The notes under the pieces are model-generated. The model saw nothing but the letters and a program-made list of their open reading frames with translations, had not been told where the DNA came from and did not search any database. A DNA stretch of 64,000 nt, taken from an uncultured Tateyamaria sp. Its GTDB lineage: Bacteria > Pseudomonadota > Alphaproteobacteria > Rhodobacterales > Rhodobacteraceae. Location: the NCBI RefSeq assembly GCF_947497045.1, contig NZ_CANMEU010000002.1:310001-374000 (forward strand), in the 5' to 3' direction. This document shows positions 9,840-19,259 of the stretch, piece by piece (position 1 is the stretch's first letter; the number at the start of each line of letters is the position of its first letter). The translations under genes and the position numbers were made by a program.

Positions 9840-12076
9840 ACCGCATGCTCCTGCTCAACTTGGACCGGGGTTGTGATGGGCAGCATGATGACCGCCATCG
9901 CCCCGGCATGTGTCTGGCCTTCAAAGGGGGCCGCATCTTCGAGGGTGAGTGTCCCCCCGTGTTCTTCGATGATCTTTTTCACAATGGGCAGGCCAAGGCC
10001 TGTGCCCTCATTTCGGGTGGTGACATAGGGTTCAAACAGGCGCGCGCGATCTTCGGGCAGACCGATCCCATTGTCGGAAATGATAATATGAGCGCCATGC
10101 GGGTCGGTCGTCATCGTGACCTCGACGCGGGGCACGTGCCCGTCTGGCGCAAGTCCCTTTTCCTGCAAGGTTACAATGGCTTCGCCCGCGTTCTTGATCA
10201 AGTTCGTCAGGGCCTGCGAGATCATGGTCGCATCCACATCGCCCATCACAGGCGCGCCCGGTAGATCGTCGGCAAAGGTAACATCCGGCTGCCCTGCACG
10301 TTGCAGCAGGATCGCATCGCGCACGATCAGTGCAATGTCATGGGATTGACGATCCGGCTCGGGCATCCGTGCGAACTTGGAAAACTCGTCCACGATGCGG
10401 CGCAAATCGCCAGTCTGGCGCACGATCACATCCGTCATCTGCTCAAGGCTGTCACTGTCCTCGCCCAGTTTGGGGGCAAACTTGCGTTTGATCCGCTCGG
10501 CACTCAGCTGGATGGGGGTCAGCGGGTTCTTGATCTCGTGCGCGATACGGCGGGCCACATCACCCCAGGCGGCCATGCGTTGCGCACTCACAAGGTCGGT
10601 CACGTCCTCAAACGCGATCACATACCCCTCAAGCCGCCCCTCATCACTGCGCCGGGTCGCCATGCGCACCAGCAGATTTTCGAGGCGACCCTCACGCGTC
10701 ACCTTGACCTCACCTTGGGTCGTCTCCTGTGGCCCGGCCTTGAGCAACGCAAACAGCGCCGCCAATTCGGGGATCGCAACCGCCAGGGGCACGGACTCGC
10801 GATCCTCGCCCCATTCCAGCAGACGCGCGGCGGATCGGTTCACAAAGGTCACCTTGCCCTCGGGATCGACCCCCACAACGCCGGAGGTGACGGAGGAGAG
10901 CACGGAGTCAAACAGGCGACGCCGCCGTTCAATCTGTTCGGTCGTGTCCAGCAGGCTTTGCCGTTGCCCTTTGAGCTGTTTCGTCATCTGGTTGAAATAG
11001 CGGCCCAGCATCGCAATTTCGTCGTCGCCCTCTTCTTCGCGGACCTGCACGTCCAGATCGCCCGCACCCACACGCTGTGCCGCGCCTGTCAGCCGCCCCA
11101 CAGGCCCGGACAGACGTTCGGCAAACCAGAACCCCAGCCAGATTGCCGCCAGAATCAGCACCACCGCAAAGCCCAGATACAGCACCCCAAAGTCAAACAG
11201 CACCCGGCCCCGGTCCGCCTCAAGCTGTTGATAAAGCCGGACGGTCTCTTGCGTTTCATCCAGCAGCGACAGGATTTCACCGTCCACCGCGCGGCTGATA
11301 TAAAGGAACCGGTCCACGTAGCTGGCCAGTGGGACAAGCGCGCGGAATTCGTTGTTGGGCCAGTCCTCGATCACCAGCCCGCCCGTTTCTATCGCTTGGG
11401 TGATGTGGTCCTGCGTCGGCATCTCGAAATCGAACAGGTAGGATCGGTCGCCGCGCGTGCGCAACGTGCCTGTCCCATCTATCAGGAACGCCTCGCGCAG
11501 TCCCCGCTGCACCTGTAGCTGACCATCCGCCAGCACTTCGCGGTCCGCCACGCTTTGGGCGGCCCGCACCTGATCGATATAGCGGGCCAAGGCGCGCGCG
11601 TCGGTGATCAGGTCCTCGCGCTGTTCGGTTTCATAGGCTTCGGCGGCGGCCAGCGAGTTGCCGACCACCTGGCTGACCCGATCCGAAAACCAACCCTCAA
11701 GCCCGATATTGACGGTCAGCCCCGCGAACACGGCCACAGTTACCGTCGGGATCAACGCCAACAGCGCGAAAGCGCCCGTCAGCCGCATGTGCAGCCGTGA
11801 CCCTGCGGATTTGGCCCGCCGCGCAGCAATCAGCCGTCCGATCTGGGACAGAACAAGGGCTGCAACGACCAGCACATAAACCAGATCGGCCAGCAGGATC
11901 AGCCGCAAGGACGGCGCGCTTGATCCCTGATCAAGAGGGCCAAGCACAAGGAAGGTGGTCATCGCCAGAACCGGGCCCAAAACCACCAGCCCAAGGGTCG
12001 CGGCGTTGCGCACACGCCTGCGTCGGCGCAAGCGTGCGAGCGTCATCCACCAAGTGGTGCGTGTCCCAGATGCCAC
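9836..12076 (-). CDS. ntrY: Nitrogen-regulation sensor histidine kinase NtrY
   Basis: 746 aa membrane kinase. There are three hydrophobic segments in the first 125 residues, a periplasmic region, a fourth TM near residue 310, then HAMP, PAS, HisKA (H-box RRIAHEIKNPLTP) and HATPase (NLIKNAGEA, DNGIGLPED, GTGLGLPI). I keep the GTG start at 12076 because GAGGA lies eight bases before it; ATG 12046 is the alternative. NtrYX responds to nitrogen and, in relatives, to redox signals. It is separated from ntrC by about 100 bp. Confidence 0.93.
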   Translation of the reverse strand: MASGTRTTWWMTLARLRRRRRVRNAATLGLVVLGPVLAMTTFLVLGPLDQGSSAPSLRLILLADLVYVLVVAALVLSQIGRLIAARRAKSAGSRLHMRLTGAFALLALIPTVTVAVFAGLTVNIGLEGWFSDRVSQVVGNSLAAAEAYETEQREDLITDARALARYIDQVRAAQSVADREVLADGQLQVQRGLREAFLIDGTGTLRTRGDRSYLFDFEMPTQDHITQAIETGGLVIEDWPNNEFRALVPLASYVDRFLYISRAVDGEILSLLDETQETVRLYQQLEADRGRVLFDFGVLYLGFAVVLILAAIWLGFWFAERLSGPVGRLTGAAQRVGAGDLDVQVREEEGDDEIAMLGRYFNQMTKQLKGQRQSLLDTTEQIERRRRLFDSVLSSVTSGVVGVDPEGKVTFVNRSAARLLEWGEDRESVPLAVAIPELAALFALLKAGPQETTQGEVKVTREGRLENLLVRMATRRSDEGRLEGYVIAFEDVTDLVSAQRMAAWGDVARRIAHEIKNPLTPIQLSAERIKRKFAPKLGEDSDSLEQMTDVIVRQTGDLRRIVDEFSKFARMPEPDRQSHDIALIVRDAILLQRAGQPDVTFADDLPGAPVMGDVDATMISQALTNLIKNAGEAIVTLQEKGLAPDGHVPRVEVTMTTDPHGAHIIISDNGIGLPEDRARLFEPYVTTRNEGTGLGLPIVKKIIEEHGGTLTLEDAAPFEGQTHAGAMAVIMLPITTPVQVEQEHAV

Positions 12077-12136
12077 GTGGCATGTCCTCGATGATGTGGC
12101 ACCTGCGCGCCATTACCGCCATATCCAGTGGTCAGA

Positions 12137-12151
12137 GGGGCGGTGCGCCCC
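12137..12151. repeat. Small perfect hairpin between ntrC and ntrY
   Basis: GGGGCG-GTG-CGCCCC: a 6-bp all-GC stem with a 3-nt loop in the 99-bp gap between ntrC and ntrY. There is no T-run. It could be an RNA processing or pausing site, or fortuitous. Confidence 0.35.
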
Positions 12152-12175
12152 AACAGCCACGGGTGTGTGGCAGTA

Positions 12176-13537
12176 TTACATCAACTTACGACGCCGTGTC
12201 ACCTCTATATCCAGGTCTGTGATCTTCTTCCGCAGGGTATTGCGGTTGATTCCCAGCAAATCCGCACATTTCGCCTGATTTCCGCCGGTTGCATCCAGCG
12301 CAATCTCGATCAGCGGGGCCTCGACCTCGCGCAGAATCCGTTGGTAGAGGCCGGGGGGGGGCAGCATATTGCCATGCAGATCAAAATACCGCTTGAGGTG
12401 GCGCGCCACCGACGCCCCCAGTTTTTCAGTATCACCCGCGCTGCGGATCGGGTCCAGTTCGGGCTGGCTGCCAAGGACCTGTTCGACCTCAGAGGCCGAA
12501 ATCTCGACCGCGCGACTGGTCAGCCCAAGGCGGCGCACGGCGTTTTCCAACTGGCGCACGTTACCGGGCCAACTGTAGGTGCGGAAAATCTCTGCGGCAT
12601 CTTCGGACAGCACGCGCCGGGCCTGCCCCACCTTTTCGACCCGGCCCAGAAAATGTTCGCCAAGCAGCGGAATATCATCGACCCGTTCGCGCAAGCTGGG
12701 CACCTTGAGCGTCGCCCCCGACAGGCGATAATAGAGATCCTTGCGCACCATCCCCGCCTCCATCGCAGCTGTCAGATCACTTTGCGAGGTGGCGAGAAAG
12801 CGCGGCACATATTCGCCGGGCGTGTCCATCATGCGCACGATCCGGGCCTGCAATTCTTCGGGGATGTCGCCAATCTCGTCGATCAACAGCGTACCGCCCT
12901 TGACGCGGGCCAGCACGCGGGCGGGGCCCTCAAGGTCCTGCAACTCGGCGGCGGTGATGGTCACGAACGGCAATGTGCGCCGATCTGAAAAGTCGTGGAT
13001 GGCCCGCGCGATCAGGGACTTGCCCGTTCCGCTTTCGCCCCAGATCAGCACAGGCAGATCCGTGTTCATCACCCGCGCCACCACCCGGTAAAGCGCCTGC
13101 ATGACGGCGGTGCGCCCCACAAGCGGCAACTCGTCCGGACGCTCGTCGCTGTCCGCACGTATCGGGCTGTGCGCCTTCATCTCAAGCGCCCTTGCGGTGC
13201 GTTTCATCAGATCCGGCAGATCAAAAGGTTTGGGCAGGTAATCATAGGCTTCGGCCTCGGCCGCCTGAATGGCCGTCATAATGGTGTTCTGCGCCGAGAT
13301 CACGATAACCGGCAGGCCGGGGCGGTCCTGATTGATCTTGGGCAACATCTCAAGCCCATTGCCATCCGGCATCATCACATCCGAAATGACCACATCGCCC
13401 TTGCCCTCACCCACCCATCGCATCAGCGTGGTCAGGCTGGATGTGGCGTGGACCTTGCAGCCCGCACGCGTCAGCGCCTGGGTCAAAACGGTTCGGATTG
13501 TGCGGTCGTCATCCGCGACCAGAACGGTGCCATCCAT
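12176..13537 (-). CDS. ntrC: Nitrogen regulatory protein NtrC (sigma-54-independent type)
   Basis: 453 aa response regulator of NtrB. It has a receiver domain ([12 protein letters not shown]; acceptor in [14 protein letters not shown]), AAA+ with Walker A GESGTGKS and Walker [10 protein letters not shown], and a Fis-type HTH at the C-terminus ([22 protein letters not shown]). The region that should hold GAFTGA (between TITAAEL and KGGTLL) is too short and lacks it. Known Rhodobacter NtrC proteins have the same loss and work with the housekeeping sigma factor. The gene starts three bases after ntrB. Confidence 0.95.
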   Translation of the reverse strand: MDGTVLVADDDRTIRTVLTQALTRAGCKVHATSSLTTLMRWVGEGKGDVVISDVMMPDGNGLEMLPKINQDRPGLPVIVISAQNTIMTAIQAAEAEAYDYLPKPFDLPDLMKRTARALEMKAHSPIRADSDERPDELPLVGRTAVMQALYRVVARVMNTDLPVLIWGESGTGKSLIARAIHDFSDRRTLPFVTITAAELQDLEGPARVLARVKGGTLLIDEIGDIPEELQARIVRMMDTPGEYVPRFLATSQSDLTAAMEAGMVRKDLYYRLSGATLKVPSLRERVDDIPLLGEHFLGRVEKVGQARRVLSEDAAEIFRTYSWPGNVRQLENAVRRLGLTSRAVEISASEVEQVLGSQPELDPIRSAGDTEKLGASVARHLKRYFDLHGNMLPPPGLYQRILREVEAPLIEIALDATGGNQAKCADLLGINRNTLRKKITDLDIEVTRRRKLM

Positions 13538-13540
13538 CGG

Positions 13541-14638
13541 TTAATCCTCGTGTGGGTCAGATGCAGTATATGCGGTTTCAGGTTTGGGTGCCCGCGGCAG
13601 GGACAGGCGGAACACGGTGCGTCCGGGCACGGACGTGACCGAAATCCAGCCTGTGTGGTCCGATATGATCTTGCTGACGAGGGCGAGGCCCAGCCCCGTC
13701 CCGTTTTCCTTGCCCGACACGAAGGGATCGAAAATATCCGCCGCAATAGTGTCCGGCAGACCGGGGCCATCGTCGATAATCTCGATCTGCAACGGCAGCG
13801 AGGTGCCCGACCCATCCGCGCGGCGCAGCCGGAAGGAGTGTTCGAAATAGCTGTGCAGCCGGATCGTGCCGCCATTGTCTCCGGCGGCTTCGGATGCGTT
13901 CTTGAGCAGGTTCAGAACCACCTGCAACAGCTGATCCGGATCGCCGTAAGCCAGCGGCAACGAGGGGTCGTAATCCTCGATAATGGTCATCTGCGCCCCG
14001 AACCCAAGCAGCGCCGAGCGGCGGGCGCGGTCCAGCACATCGTGGATGTTGACCGGTTTCAGATCAGGAGGCGAGAGGTTGCCAAACTGTTCGACCTGCT
14101 CCAGCAGCTTCACGATCCGTCTGCTTTCCTCGACAATAAGGTCGGTGAGTTCAAGGTCTTGCGGCTCAAGGCTCATGCTGAGCAGTTGTGCGGCACCCGT
14201 AATGCCCGCCAGCGGGTTCTTGATCTCGTGGGCGAGCATTTCGGCCATGCCAATCGCGGACTTGGCCGCAGATTTGGCGGAATGGTTCTGCGTCATCCGC
14301 CCGGCCAGTTCGCGGGGCGAGATCATCATCACCATGTGTTCAGGCGCACCTACAAGCGGTGCGATCTGCAACGCGCATTGCAGCGGGGCGCGCTGACCGT
14401 TGCCCACATCCACATCATTCACGAACAGCGGTGTGCCGTTCTTGCGCGCGCGCGCCAGACTGTCCTCCAGTGGCGCATCCACAGCCAGTTGATCCCATAC
14501 CGGCAACCCCCGCATGGTCTTGACGGAGGAGTTGAAGAACCCTTCGGCGGCGGAATTGATGTCGACAATCTCATCCCCCGGCCCGATCACGATGGCAGGC
14601 ACGGGCAGCGACGCCCAGAGGTCCCCCACCAAGGTCAT
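13541..14638 (-). CDS. ntrB: Nitrogen regulation sensor kinase/phosphatase NtrB
   Basis: 365 aa soluble histidine kinase controlling NtrC. An N-terminal PAS-like region (residues 1-110) is followed by the H-box MLAHEIKNPLAGITGAAQLLS, N-box NLLKNASEA, G1 DDGPGLPD and G2 GTGLGLAL. No membrane segments are present, so it should sense nitrogen through PII as in other bacteria; no PII gene is in the window. The ATG overlaps the dus stop by four bases. Confidence 0.93.
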   Translation of the reverse strand: MTLVGDLWASLPVPAIVIGPGDEIVDINSAAEGFFNSSVKTMRGLPVWDQLAVDAPLEDSLARARKNGTPLFVNDVDVGNGQRAPLQCALQIAPLVGAPEHMVMMISPRELAGRMTQNHSAKSAAKSAIGMAEMLAHEIKNPLAGITGAAQLLSMSLEPQDLELTDLIVEESRRIVKLLEQVEQFGNLSPPDLKPVNIHDVLDRARRSALLGFGAQMTIIEDYDPSLPLAYGDPDQLLQVVLNLLKNASEAAGDNGGTIRLHSYFEHSFRLRRADGSGTSLPLQIEIIDDGPGLPDTIAADIFDPFVSGKENGTGLGLALVSKIISDHTGWISVTSVPGRTVFRLSLPRAPKPETAYTASDPHED

Positions 14639-15615
14639 GCCGCCACCACGTCAGTACCGGGCGCAAGGGCGCGAGGCAGGATGGTGAGCGTCTCGGCGGG
14701 GGTTCTGGCTGTCAGAACAGCGCGGCGCAGGTCAGCGGGCGTGTCTGCTGCGTCCATGAACCAGCCCAGATGTTTGCGCGCGACGCGCAAGCCCAGCACA
14801 TCACCGTAAAAGTGCAGCATTTCGGCATAATGCGCCAGCACCATCTCGACAAAATCCGCACCCTCGGGGACCTCCGGCGCGTCGGTGCCATAAAGCGCAT
14901 GGGAAATCTCGGCCAGAAGCCAGGGGCGCCCCTGCGCCCCGCGCCCGATCATCACGCCGTCCGCACCCGATTGCGCCAGCGCCGTGCGGGCCGAGGCCAC
15001 ATCCACAATGTCACCATTCGCAATCACCGGGATCGACACCGCATCCTTGACGCGGCGGATCGCGGCCCAATCCGCCTGCCCTTTGTAAAACTGGCAGCGT
15101 GTGCGCCCGTGGATCACGATCTGCTGGATGCCCGCCGCCTCGGCGCGCGCCGCAATCTCGGGTGCGTTCATCAGCGCATCATCCCACCCAAGCCGGGTTT
15201 TCAGCGTCACCGGAATGTCCACCGCGCGCACCACCGCCTCGATCAGCGTCAGCGCATGATCAGGGTCGCGCATCAGGGCCGACCCGGAATAGCCCTGCGT
15301 CACCTTCTTTGCCGGACAACCCATGTTGATATCGATGACCCGCGCGCCTTGCCCGGCCACCATCTTGGCGGCTTCGGCCATGGGTGCGGCCTCGCGGCCC
15401 GCAAGCTGCACGGCGGTGGCCGCTGCATCCAGCCCCAGTTCTGCCTTTTCACGGCTGCCGGGGCGTGCGTTCAGCATATCGTGGCTCGCCACCATTTCCG
15501 ACACGACCATGCCCGCCCCGAACCGTGCCACGAGGTTGCGGAACGGCAGATCCGTGATCCCGGCCATCGGGGCCAGCATCACGGGTGTGGTCATATTGAG
15601 TGGTCCGGTGGCCAT
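14635..15615 (-). CDS. dusB: tRNA-dihydrouridine synthase (DusB/NifR3)
   Basis: 326 aa FMN enzyme reducing uridines in the tRNA D-loop. It shows LAPMAGITDLPFRNL at the N-terminus, the catalytic-Cys segment NMGCPAKKV near residue 100, and FMN/phosphate-binding segments (GNGDIVD-like VIANGDI and GVMIGRGAQGRPW). It is the first gene of the ntr cluster, the same position as nifR3 in Rhodobacter capsulatus, so it probably shares the ntrBC promoter. Confidence 0.95.
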   Translation of the reverse strand: MATGPLNMTTPVMLAPMAGITDLPFRNLVARFGAGMVVSEMVASHDMLNARPGSREKAELGLDAAATAVQLAGREAAPMAEAAKMVAGQGARVIDINMGCPAKKVTQGYSGSALMRDPDHALTLIEAVVRAVDIPVTLKTRLGWDDALMNAPEIAARAEAAGIQQIVIHGRTRCQFYKGQADWAAIRRVKDAVSIPVIANGDIVDVASARTALAQSGADGVMIGRGAQGRPWLLAEISHALYGTDAPEVPEGADFVEMVLAHYAEMLHFYGDVLGLRVARKHLGWFMDAADTPADLRRAVLTARTPAETLTILPRALAPGTDVVAA

Positions 15616-15810
15616 GGAAATGTGCCTAATCCTTGTGCGGTCTCCCTCAGCTACCCCAGCCCCAAGGCGTACTCAATCAGGGCAAAGGGTTTCGTGGCAC
15701 TGGTTTAGCACGATTGCCTGTTTTTTGTGCATATTCCACGCGCAGGACAAGGCATGGACAGCCACAAACCAAGCGCATAAAGATTTGGCCATGTTGCAAA
15801 CGCCCGATAT

Positions 15811-16473
15811 ATGCCTGTAAACGCTGCCATCATCGTGGCCGCTGGCCGGGGCCTGCGCGCGGGCGGAGACCTGCCCAAACAATGGCAAATGCTGATGGGC
15901 GTGCCGATCTTGGCGCATACCTTGCAGGTGTTCGAGAGCCATCCACAAATTGACCGGATCGTGCTGGTCCTGCATCCCGATGATATTGATCGCGCGGCTC
16001 CCTACCTCAGCGACAAGGTGATCCACGTCCACGGCGGGGCCACGCGCGCAGCCTCCGTCCGGAATGGGCTTGCTGCCTGCGCTGCGGATCATGTGCTGAT
16101 CCACGATGTCGCCCGCCCGCTGGTCCTGCCCCAAACCGTCAGCGCGGTTCTGGTCGCACTCGCACATGCACCCGGTGCGGCCCCCGCCCTGCCCGTCACG
16201 GATGCGCTGTGGACCGCGCAGGACGGTCATGTGACCGGGACACAGGATCGCACCAGCCTCTACCGCGCCCAGACCCCCCAGGGGTTTCATGCCGACGCGA
16301 TCACCACCGCGCATGCGGCCCACCCTGGCGATGCGGCGGATGATGTGGAAGTGGCGCGCGCCTTTGGACTTGATGTCGCCATCGTGCCCGGCGACGAAGA
16401 CAACCTGAAAATCACCCACCCCGCGGACTTTGCGCGGGCCGAGCGGATCATGCGAGGACGCGATGGACATTAG
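15811..16473 (+). CDS. ispD: 2-C-methyl-D-erythritol 4-phosphate cytidylyltransferase
   Basis: 220 aa. It makes CDP-methylerythritol from MEP and CTP in the non-mevalonate isoprenoid pathway. The nucleotide-binding segment [21 protein letters not shown] opens the protein; HDVARPLV and [21 protein letters not shown] are further family signatures. It is a stand-alone enzyme here, not an IspDF fusion, but its last 11 bases overlap ispF in another frame. First gene of ispD-ispF-pgpA-pncC. Confidence 0.93.
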   Translation: MPVNAAIIVAAGRGLRAGGDLPKQWQMLMGVPILAHTLQVFESHPQIDRIVLVLHPDDIDRAAPYLSDKVIHVHGGATRAASVRNGLAACAADHVLIHDVARPLVLPQTVSAVLVALAHAPGAAPALPVTDALWTAQDGHVTGTQDRTSLYRAQTPQGFHADAITTAHAAHPGDAADDVEVARAFGLDVAIVPGDEDNLKITHPADFARAERIMRGRDGH

Positions 16474-16942
16474 ACTAGGCAACGGGTTCGACGTGCACGC
16501 CTTTGGCCCCGGAACCCATGTGACCCTGTGCGGCGTGAACGTGCCCCATGACGCGGGGCTGGTGGGCCATTCGGACGCGGATGTGGGGATGCACACGGTG
16601 ACGGACGCCATCTATGGCGCGTTGGCGAAGGGCGATATCGGGCAACATTTTCCCCCCTCTGATCCGCAGTGGAAAGGAGCACAAAGCCATATTTTCCTGC
16701 GCCATGCCGTCAATCTGGCGACCGAGATGAGGTTTGCGATTTCCAATGTGGACTGCACCCTGATCTGTGAGTTTCCAAAAATCGGACCACATGCGGCGCG
16801 GATGCGCGAGGTCATGGCCGATGTCATGGGGCTGGATGTGGCGCGGGTGTCGGTCAAGGCGACAACCTCTGAACGGCTTGGATTTACAGGGCGTGGTGAG
16901 GGCATCGCCTGCATCGCCACCGCCGCTTTGGTGCGCCCGTGA
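16463..16942 (+). CDS. ispF: 2-C-methyl-D-erythritol 2,4-cyclodiphosphate synthase
   Basis: 159 aa trimeric metalloenzyme that cyclises CDP-ME 2-phosphate. The zinc ligands lie in the N-terminal GNGFDVHAF motif and in [20 protein letters not shown]; the C-terminal [19 protein letters not shown] is diagnostic. The ATG at 16463 ([12 protein letters not shown]) is the conserved start; the track's upstream extension lies inside ispD. It overlaps ispD by 11 bases, so translation should be coupled. Confidence 0.95.
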   Translation: MDIRLGNGFDVHAFGPGTHVTLCGVNVPHDAGLVGHSDADVGMHTVTDAIYGALAKGDIGQHFPPSDPQWKGAQSHIFLRHAVNLATEMRFAISNVDCTLICEFPKIGPHAARMREVMADVMGLDVARVSVKATTSERLGFTGRGEGIACIATAALVRP

Positions 16943-17433
16943 TCGCGCGCATGGTGGCGACGGTGGGTGGCGTCGGATATCTGCGCCCGGCCCCCGGCAC
17001 ATGGGGCTCGGCTGTGGCACTGCCTTTGGGTTGGGTGCTGCACCAGATCGGCGGCTTTCCCCTGCTGGTCGCCGCAACGGCCCTGTATTTTGCGGCCGGA
17101 TGGTGGGCGACGGCACAAATGACAGCCGGTGCGACAGATCACGACCCCTCGGAGATCGTCGCAGATGAGGTAGTCGGCCAGTGGATCGCGCTGGCCCCGT
17201 TATTCTATGCGGCATGGGATCGGGATCTTGATCTTCTTGTGATGTGGCCCGGTTGGATCGCTGCCTTTATCCTCTTTCGCCTGTTCGACATCTGGAAGCC
17301 CTGGCTGGTGGGCTGGGCGGATCGGCGTGGTGACGCGCTTGGCGTGATGCTGGATGATGTGATCGCAGGTGTCTTCGCAGCCATTGGCATGCTGGCTCTT
17401 GCGACCCTCGCCCATGGGGTGCCGACACCATGA
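16939..17433 (+). CDS. pgpA: Phosphatidylglycerophosphatase A
   Basis: 164 aa membrane phosphatase that dephosphorylates PGP to phosphatidylglycerol. The signatures [16 protein letters not shown] at the N-terminus, [16 protein letters not shown] and [10 protein letters not shown] with [11 protein letters not shown] are intact, as are three to four hydrophobic segments. The GTG at 16939 overlaps the ispF stop (GTGA); an ATG at 16951 would also keep all conserved residues. Confidence 0.92.
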   Translation: MIARMVATVGGVGYLRPAPGTWGSAVALPLGWVLHQIGGFPLLVAATALYFAAGWWATAQMTAGATDHDPSEIVADEVVGQWIALAPLFYAAWDRDLDLLVMWPGWIAAFILFRLFDIWKPWLVGWADRRGDALGVMLDDVIAGVFAAIGMLALATLAHGVPTP

Positions 17434-17903
17434 ATCCTGCCGCCACCATCCTTGAGCGGGCCAAAGCCAGGGGCGTGATGATCGCCACCGCCGAAAGCTG
17501 CACTGGGGGCATGGTCGCAGCAGCCCTGACGGACATCCCGGGTTCATCCGCCGTGGTCGAGCGGGGCTTTGTCACCTACACGAACGCCGCCAAGACCGAA
17601 ATGCTGGGGGTGTCCACGGCCACGCTTGAGGCGCATGGGGCCGTCAGCGAAGAGGTTGCCGCCGAGATGGCAGCCGGGGCTCTGGCGCACGCCCCCGTGC
17701 AGCTAGCCGTCTCGATCACCGGGATTGCAGGTCCGGGCGGGTCCGAGTTCAAGCCCGAAGGGCGGGTCTGTTTCGCGGTCGCGGATGGATCGGGAACACG
17801 GAGCGAAACGATCGAGTTCGGAGCCATAGGGCGCGCGAAGGTGCGCGCGGCGGCCCGCGACCATGCCTTGGGGCTGCTCAAAGATCGCCTGGATGACTGC
17901 TAG
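17430..17903 (+). CDS. pncC: CinA C-terminal family nicotinamide-nucleotide amidohydrolase
   Basis: 157 aa, the stand-alone CinA C-terminal domain. It deamidates NMN to NaMN in the pyridine nucleotide cycle. The motifs ATAESCTGGMVAAALTDIPGSS and SITGIAGPGGS..KPEGRVCFAV are clear. The start ATG overlaps the pgpA stop (ATGA). It is the end of the ispD operon. Confidence 0.9.
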   Translation: MNPAATILERAKARGVMIATAESCTGGMVAAALTDIPGSSAVVERGFVTYTNAAKTEMLGVSTATLEAHGAVSEEVAAEMAAGALAHAPVQLAVSITGIAGPGGSEFKPEGRVCFAVADGSGTRSETIEFGAIGRAKVRAAARDHALGLLKDRLDDC

Positions 17904-18077
17904 CGCCACCGCTTCACCAAATGCCTGTATATTGATCATACTCGGGGGATTTCCGCCTCTTTTTTATGCAATTCGCGTTTTGCCCGTTCTCGCGCCACCT
18001 TTGTGGCCTGTCGCCTCTTTTTTCCGCACGCGCCCTCCGCCATGGCCGCTGAAAACACATCTGTCGGAGGGGACAAC

Positions 18078-19259
18078 ATGAACGGAGCTGACACCGCGTG
18101 GATCATCGTGGCCACGGCCTTGGTGCTGATGATGACATTGCCGGGCCTTGCACTTTTTTACGGCGGGCTGGTGCGGGCGCGCAATGTGCTGAGCGTTTTC
18201 ATGCACTGCTATGCCATTGCCTGTCTGATGAGCATCCTTTGGTTCGTTGCGGGCTATTCCATCGCCTTTGGTGGCGGGGACAGCGGGTATTGGGGCGGGC
18301 TGGACAAGCTGCTGCTGAGCGGTGTGACAGCGGAGTCGCTCAGCGGCACGTTGCCTGAGATCCTGTTCTTTGCCTTTCAGATGACCTTCGCGATCATCAC
18401 ACCGGCCCTGATTGTGGGCGCTTATGTCGAACGTATCGGCTTTGGTTTTGTGTTGCTGTTCTCGGGGCTGTGGATGCTCTTGTGCTACGCACCCGTGGTC
18501 CACTGGGTCTGGGGCGGCGGCATGCTGGCCGATGGCGGTATCTTTGGCGAAACAGGCGTGCGCGATTTCGCAGGCGGCATTGTGGTGCACGAAACCGCAG
18601 GCATCGCCGCCCTTGTGCTGGCCGTGTTCCTTGGGGCGCGCAAGAACGCCACCACCCCGCCGCACAATCCCGGTATGGTAATGATGGGCGCGGCGCTGCT
18701 TTGGGTCGGCTGGTTCGGTTTCAACGGTGGCTCGCAACTGGCCGCAGACGGCGGCGCGGCCATGGCGCTGACCGTCACCCATATCTCGGCGGCCACCGCA
18801 TCGCTTACGTGGGCGCTGTGGGAAAAGGTCAAGTTCGGCAAGGCCAGCCTCGTGGGCATGGTCACAGGTACGATTGCGGGCCTTGCCTCGATCACGCCCG
18901 CCTCCGGCTTTGTTGGCCCGGTTGAAGCGTTGATCATCGGTGCCATTGCAGGCGTCTTGTGCCAAGAGGCGGTGAACCTGATCCGCAACACCCTGAAGAT
19001 CGACGACACGCTTGATGTGTTTGCGGTGCACGGAGTCGGCGGCATCTTTGGCACCGTTATGATCGCGGTCTTTGGGGCGGGTGCCTGGGCAGCACAGCTT
19101 GGATCGCTGGTGATCGTGGGCGTTTACACGTTGGTCGTCACGGTCGTGTTGGTGTTCGTGGTGCGGATCATCACACCGCTGCGTGTGGATGAGGAAACCG
19201 AGGTCAACGGCCTCGACCTTATCGTACACGGCGAACGGGCCTACGACGTCAGCAGCTGA
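18078..19259 (+). CDS. amtB: Ammonium transporter, Amt family
   Basis: 393 aa, about 11 TM segments. It conducts ammonium/ammonia across the inner membrane. Family signatures are FYGGLVRARNVLS, HWVWGGGMLADGG, DFAGGIVVHETAGIAALVLAV and WFGFNGGSQLAADG, which include the pore histidine and phenylalanine surroundings. The ATG at 18078 follows a strong GGAGGGG; a longer form from ATG 18042 cannot be excluded. No glnK/glnB PII gene is adjacent, unlike the usual glnK-amtB pair. Its 3' end overlaps the convergent MmgE gene by 19 bp. NtrC control is likely but I see no convincing NtrC site upstream. Confidence 0.93.
   Translation: MNGADTAWIIVATALVLMMTLPGLALFYGGLVRARNVLSVFMHCYAIACLMSILWFVAGYSIAFGGGDSGYWGGLDKLLLSGVTAESLSGTLPEILFFAFQMTFAIITPALIVGAYVERIGFGFVLLFSGLWMLLCYAPVVHWVWGGGMLADGGIFGETGVRDFAGGIVVHETAGIAALVLAVFLGARKNATTPPHNPGMVMMGAALLWVGWFGFNGGSQLAADGGAAMALTVTHISAATASLTWALWEKVKFGKASLVGMVTGTIAGLASITPASGFVGPVEALIIGAIAGVLCQEAVNLIRNTLKIDDTLDVFAVHGVGGIFGTVMIAVFGAGAWAAQLGSLVIVGVYTLVVTVVLVFVVRIITPLRVDEETEVNGLDLIVHGERAYDVSS

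Noticed and set aside
12995-14809. 604-aa plus-strand ORF opposite ntrC-ntrB
   Set aside because: Antisense shadow; the minus strand encodes intact NtrB and NtrC with all motifs.
17904-18077. NtrC binding sites or a -24/-12 promoter upstream of amtB
   Set aside because: No TGCAC-type dyad or GG-N10-GC element is visible.
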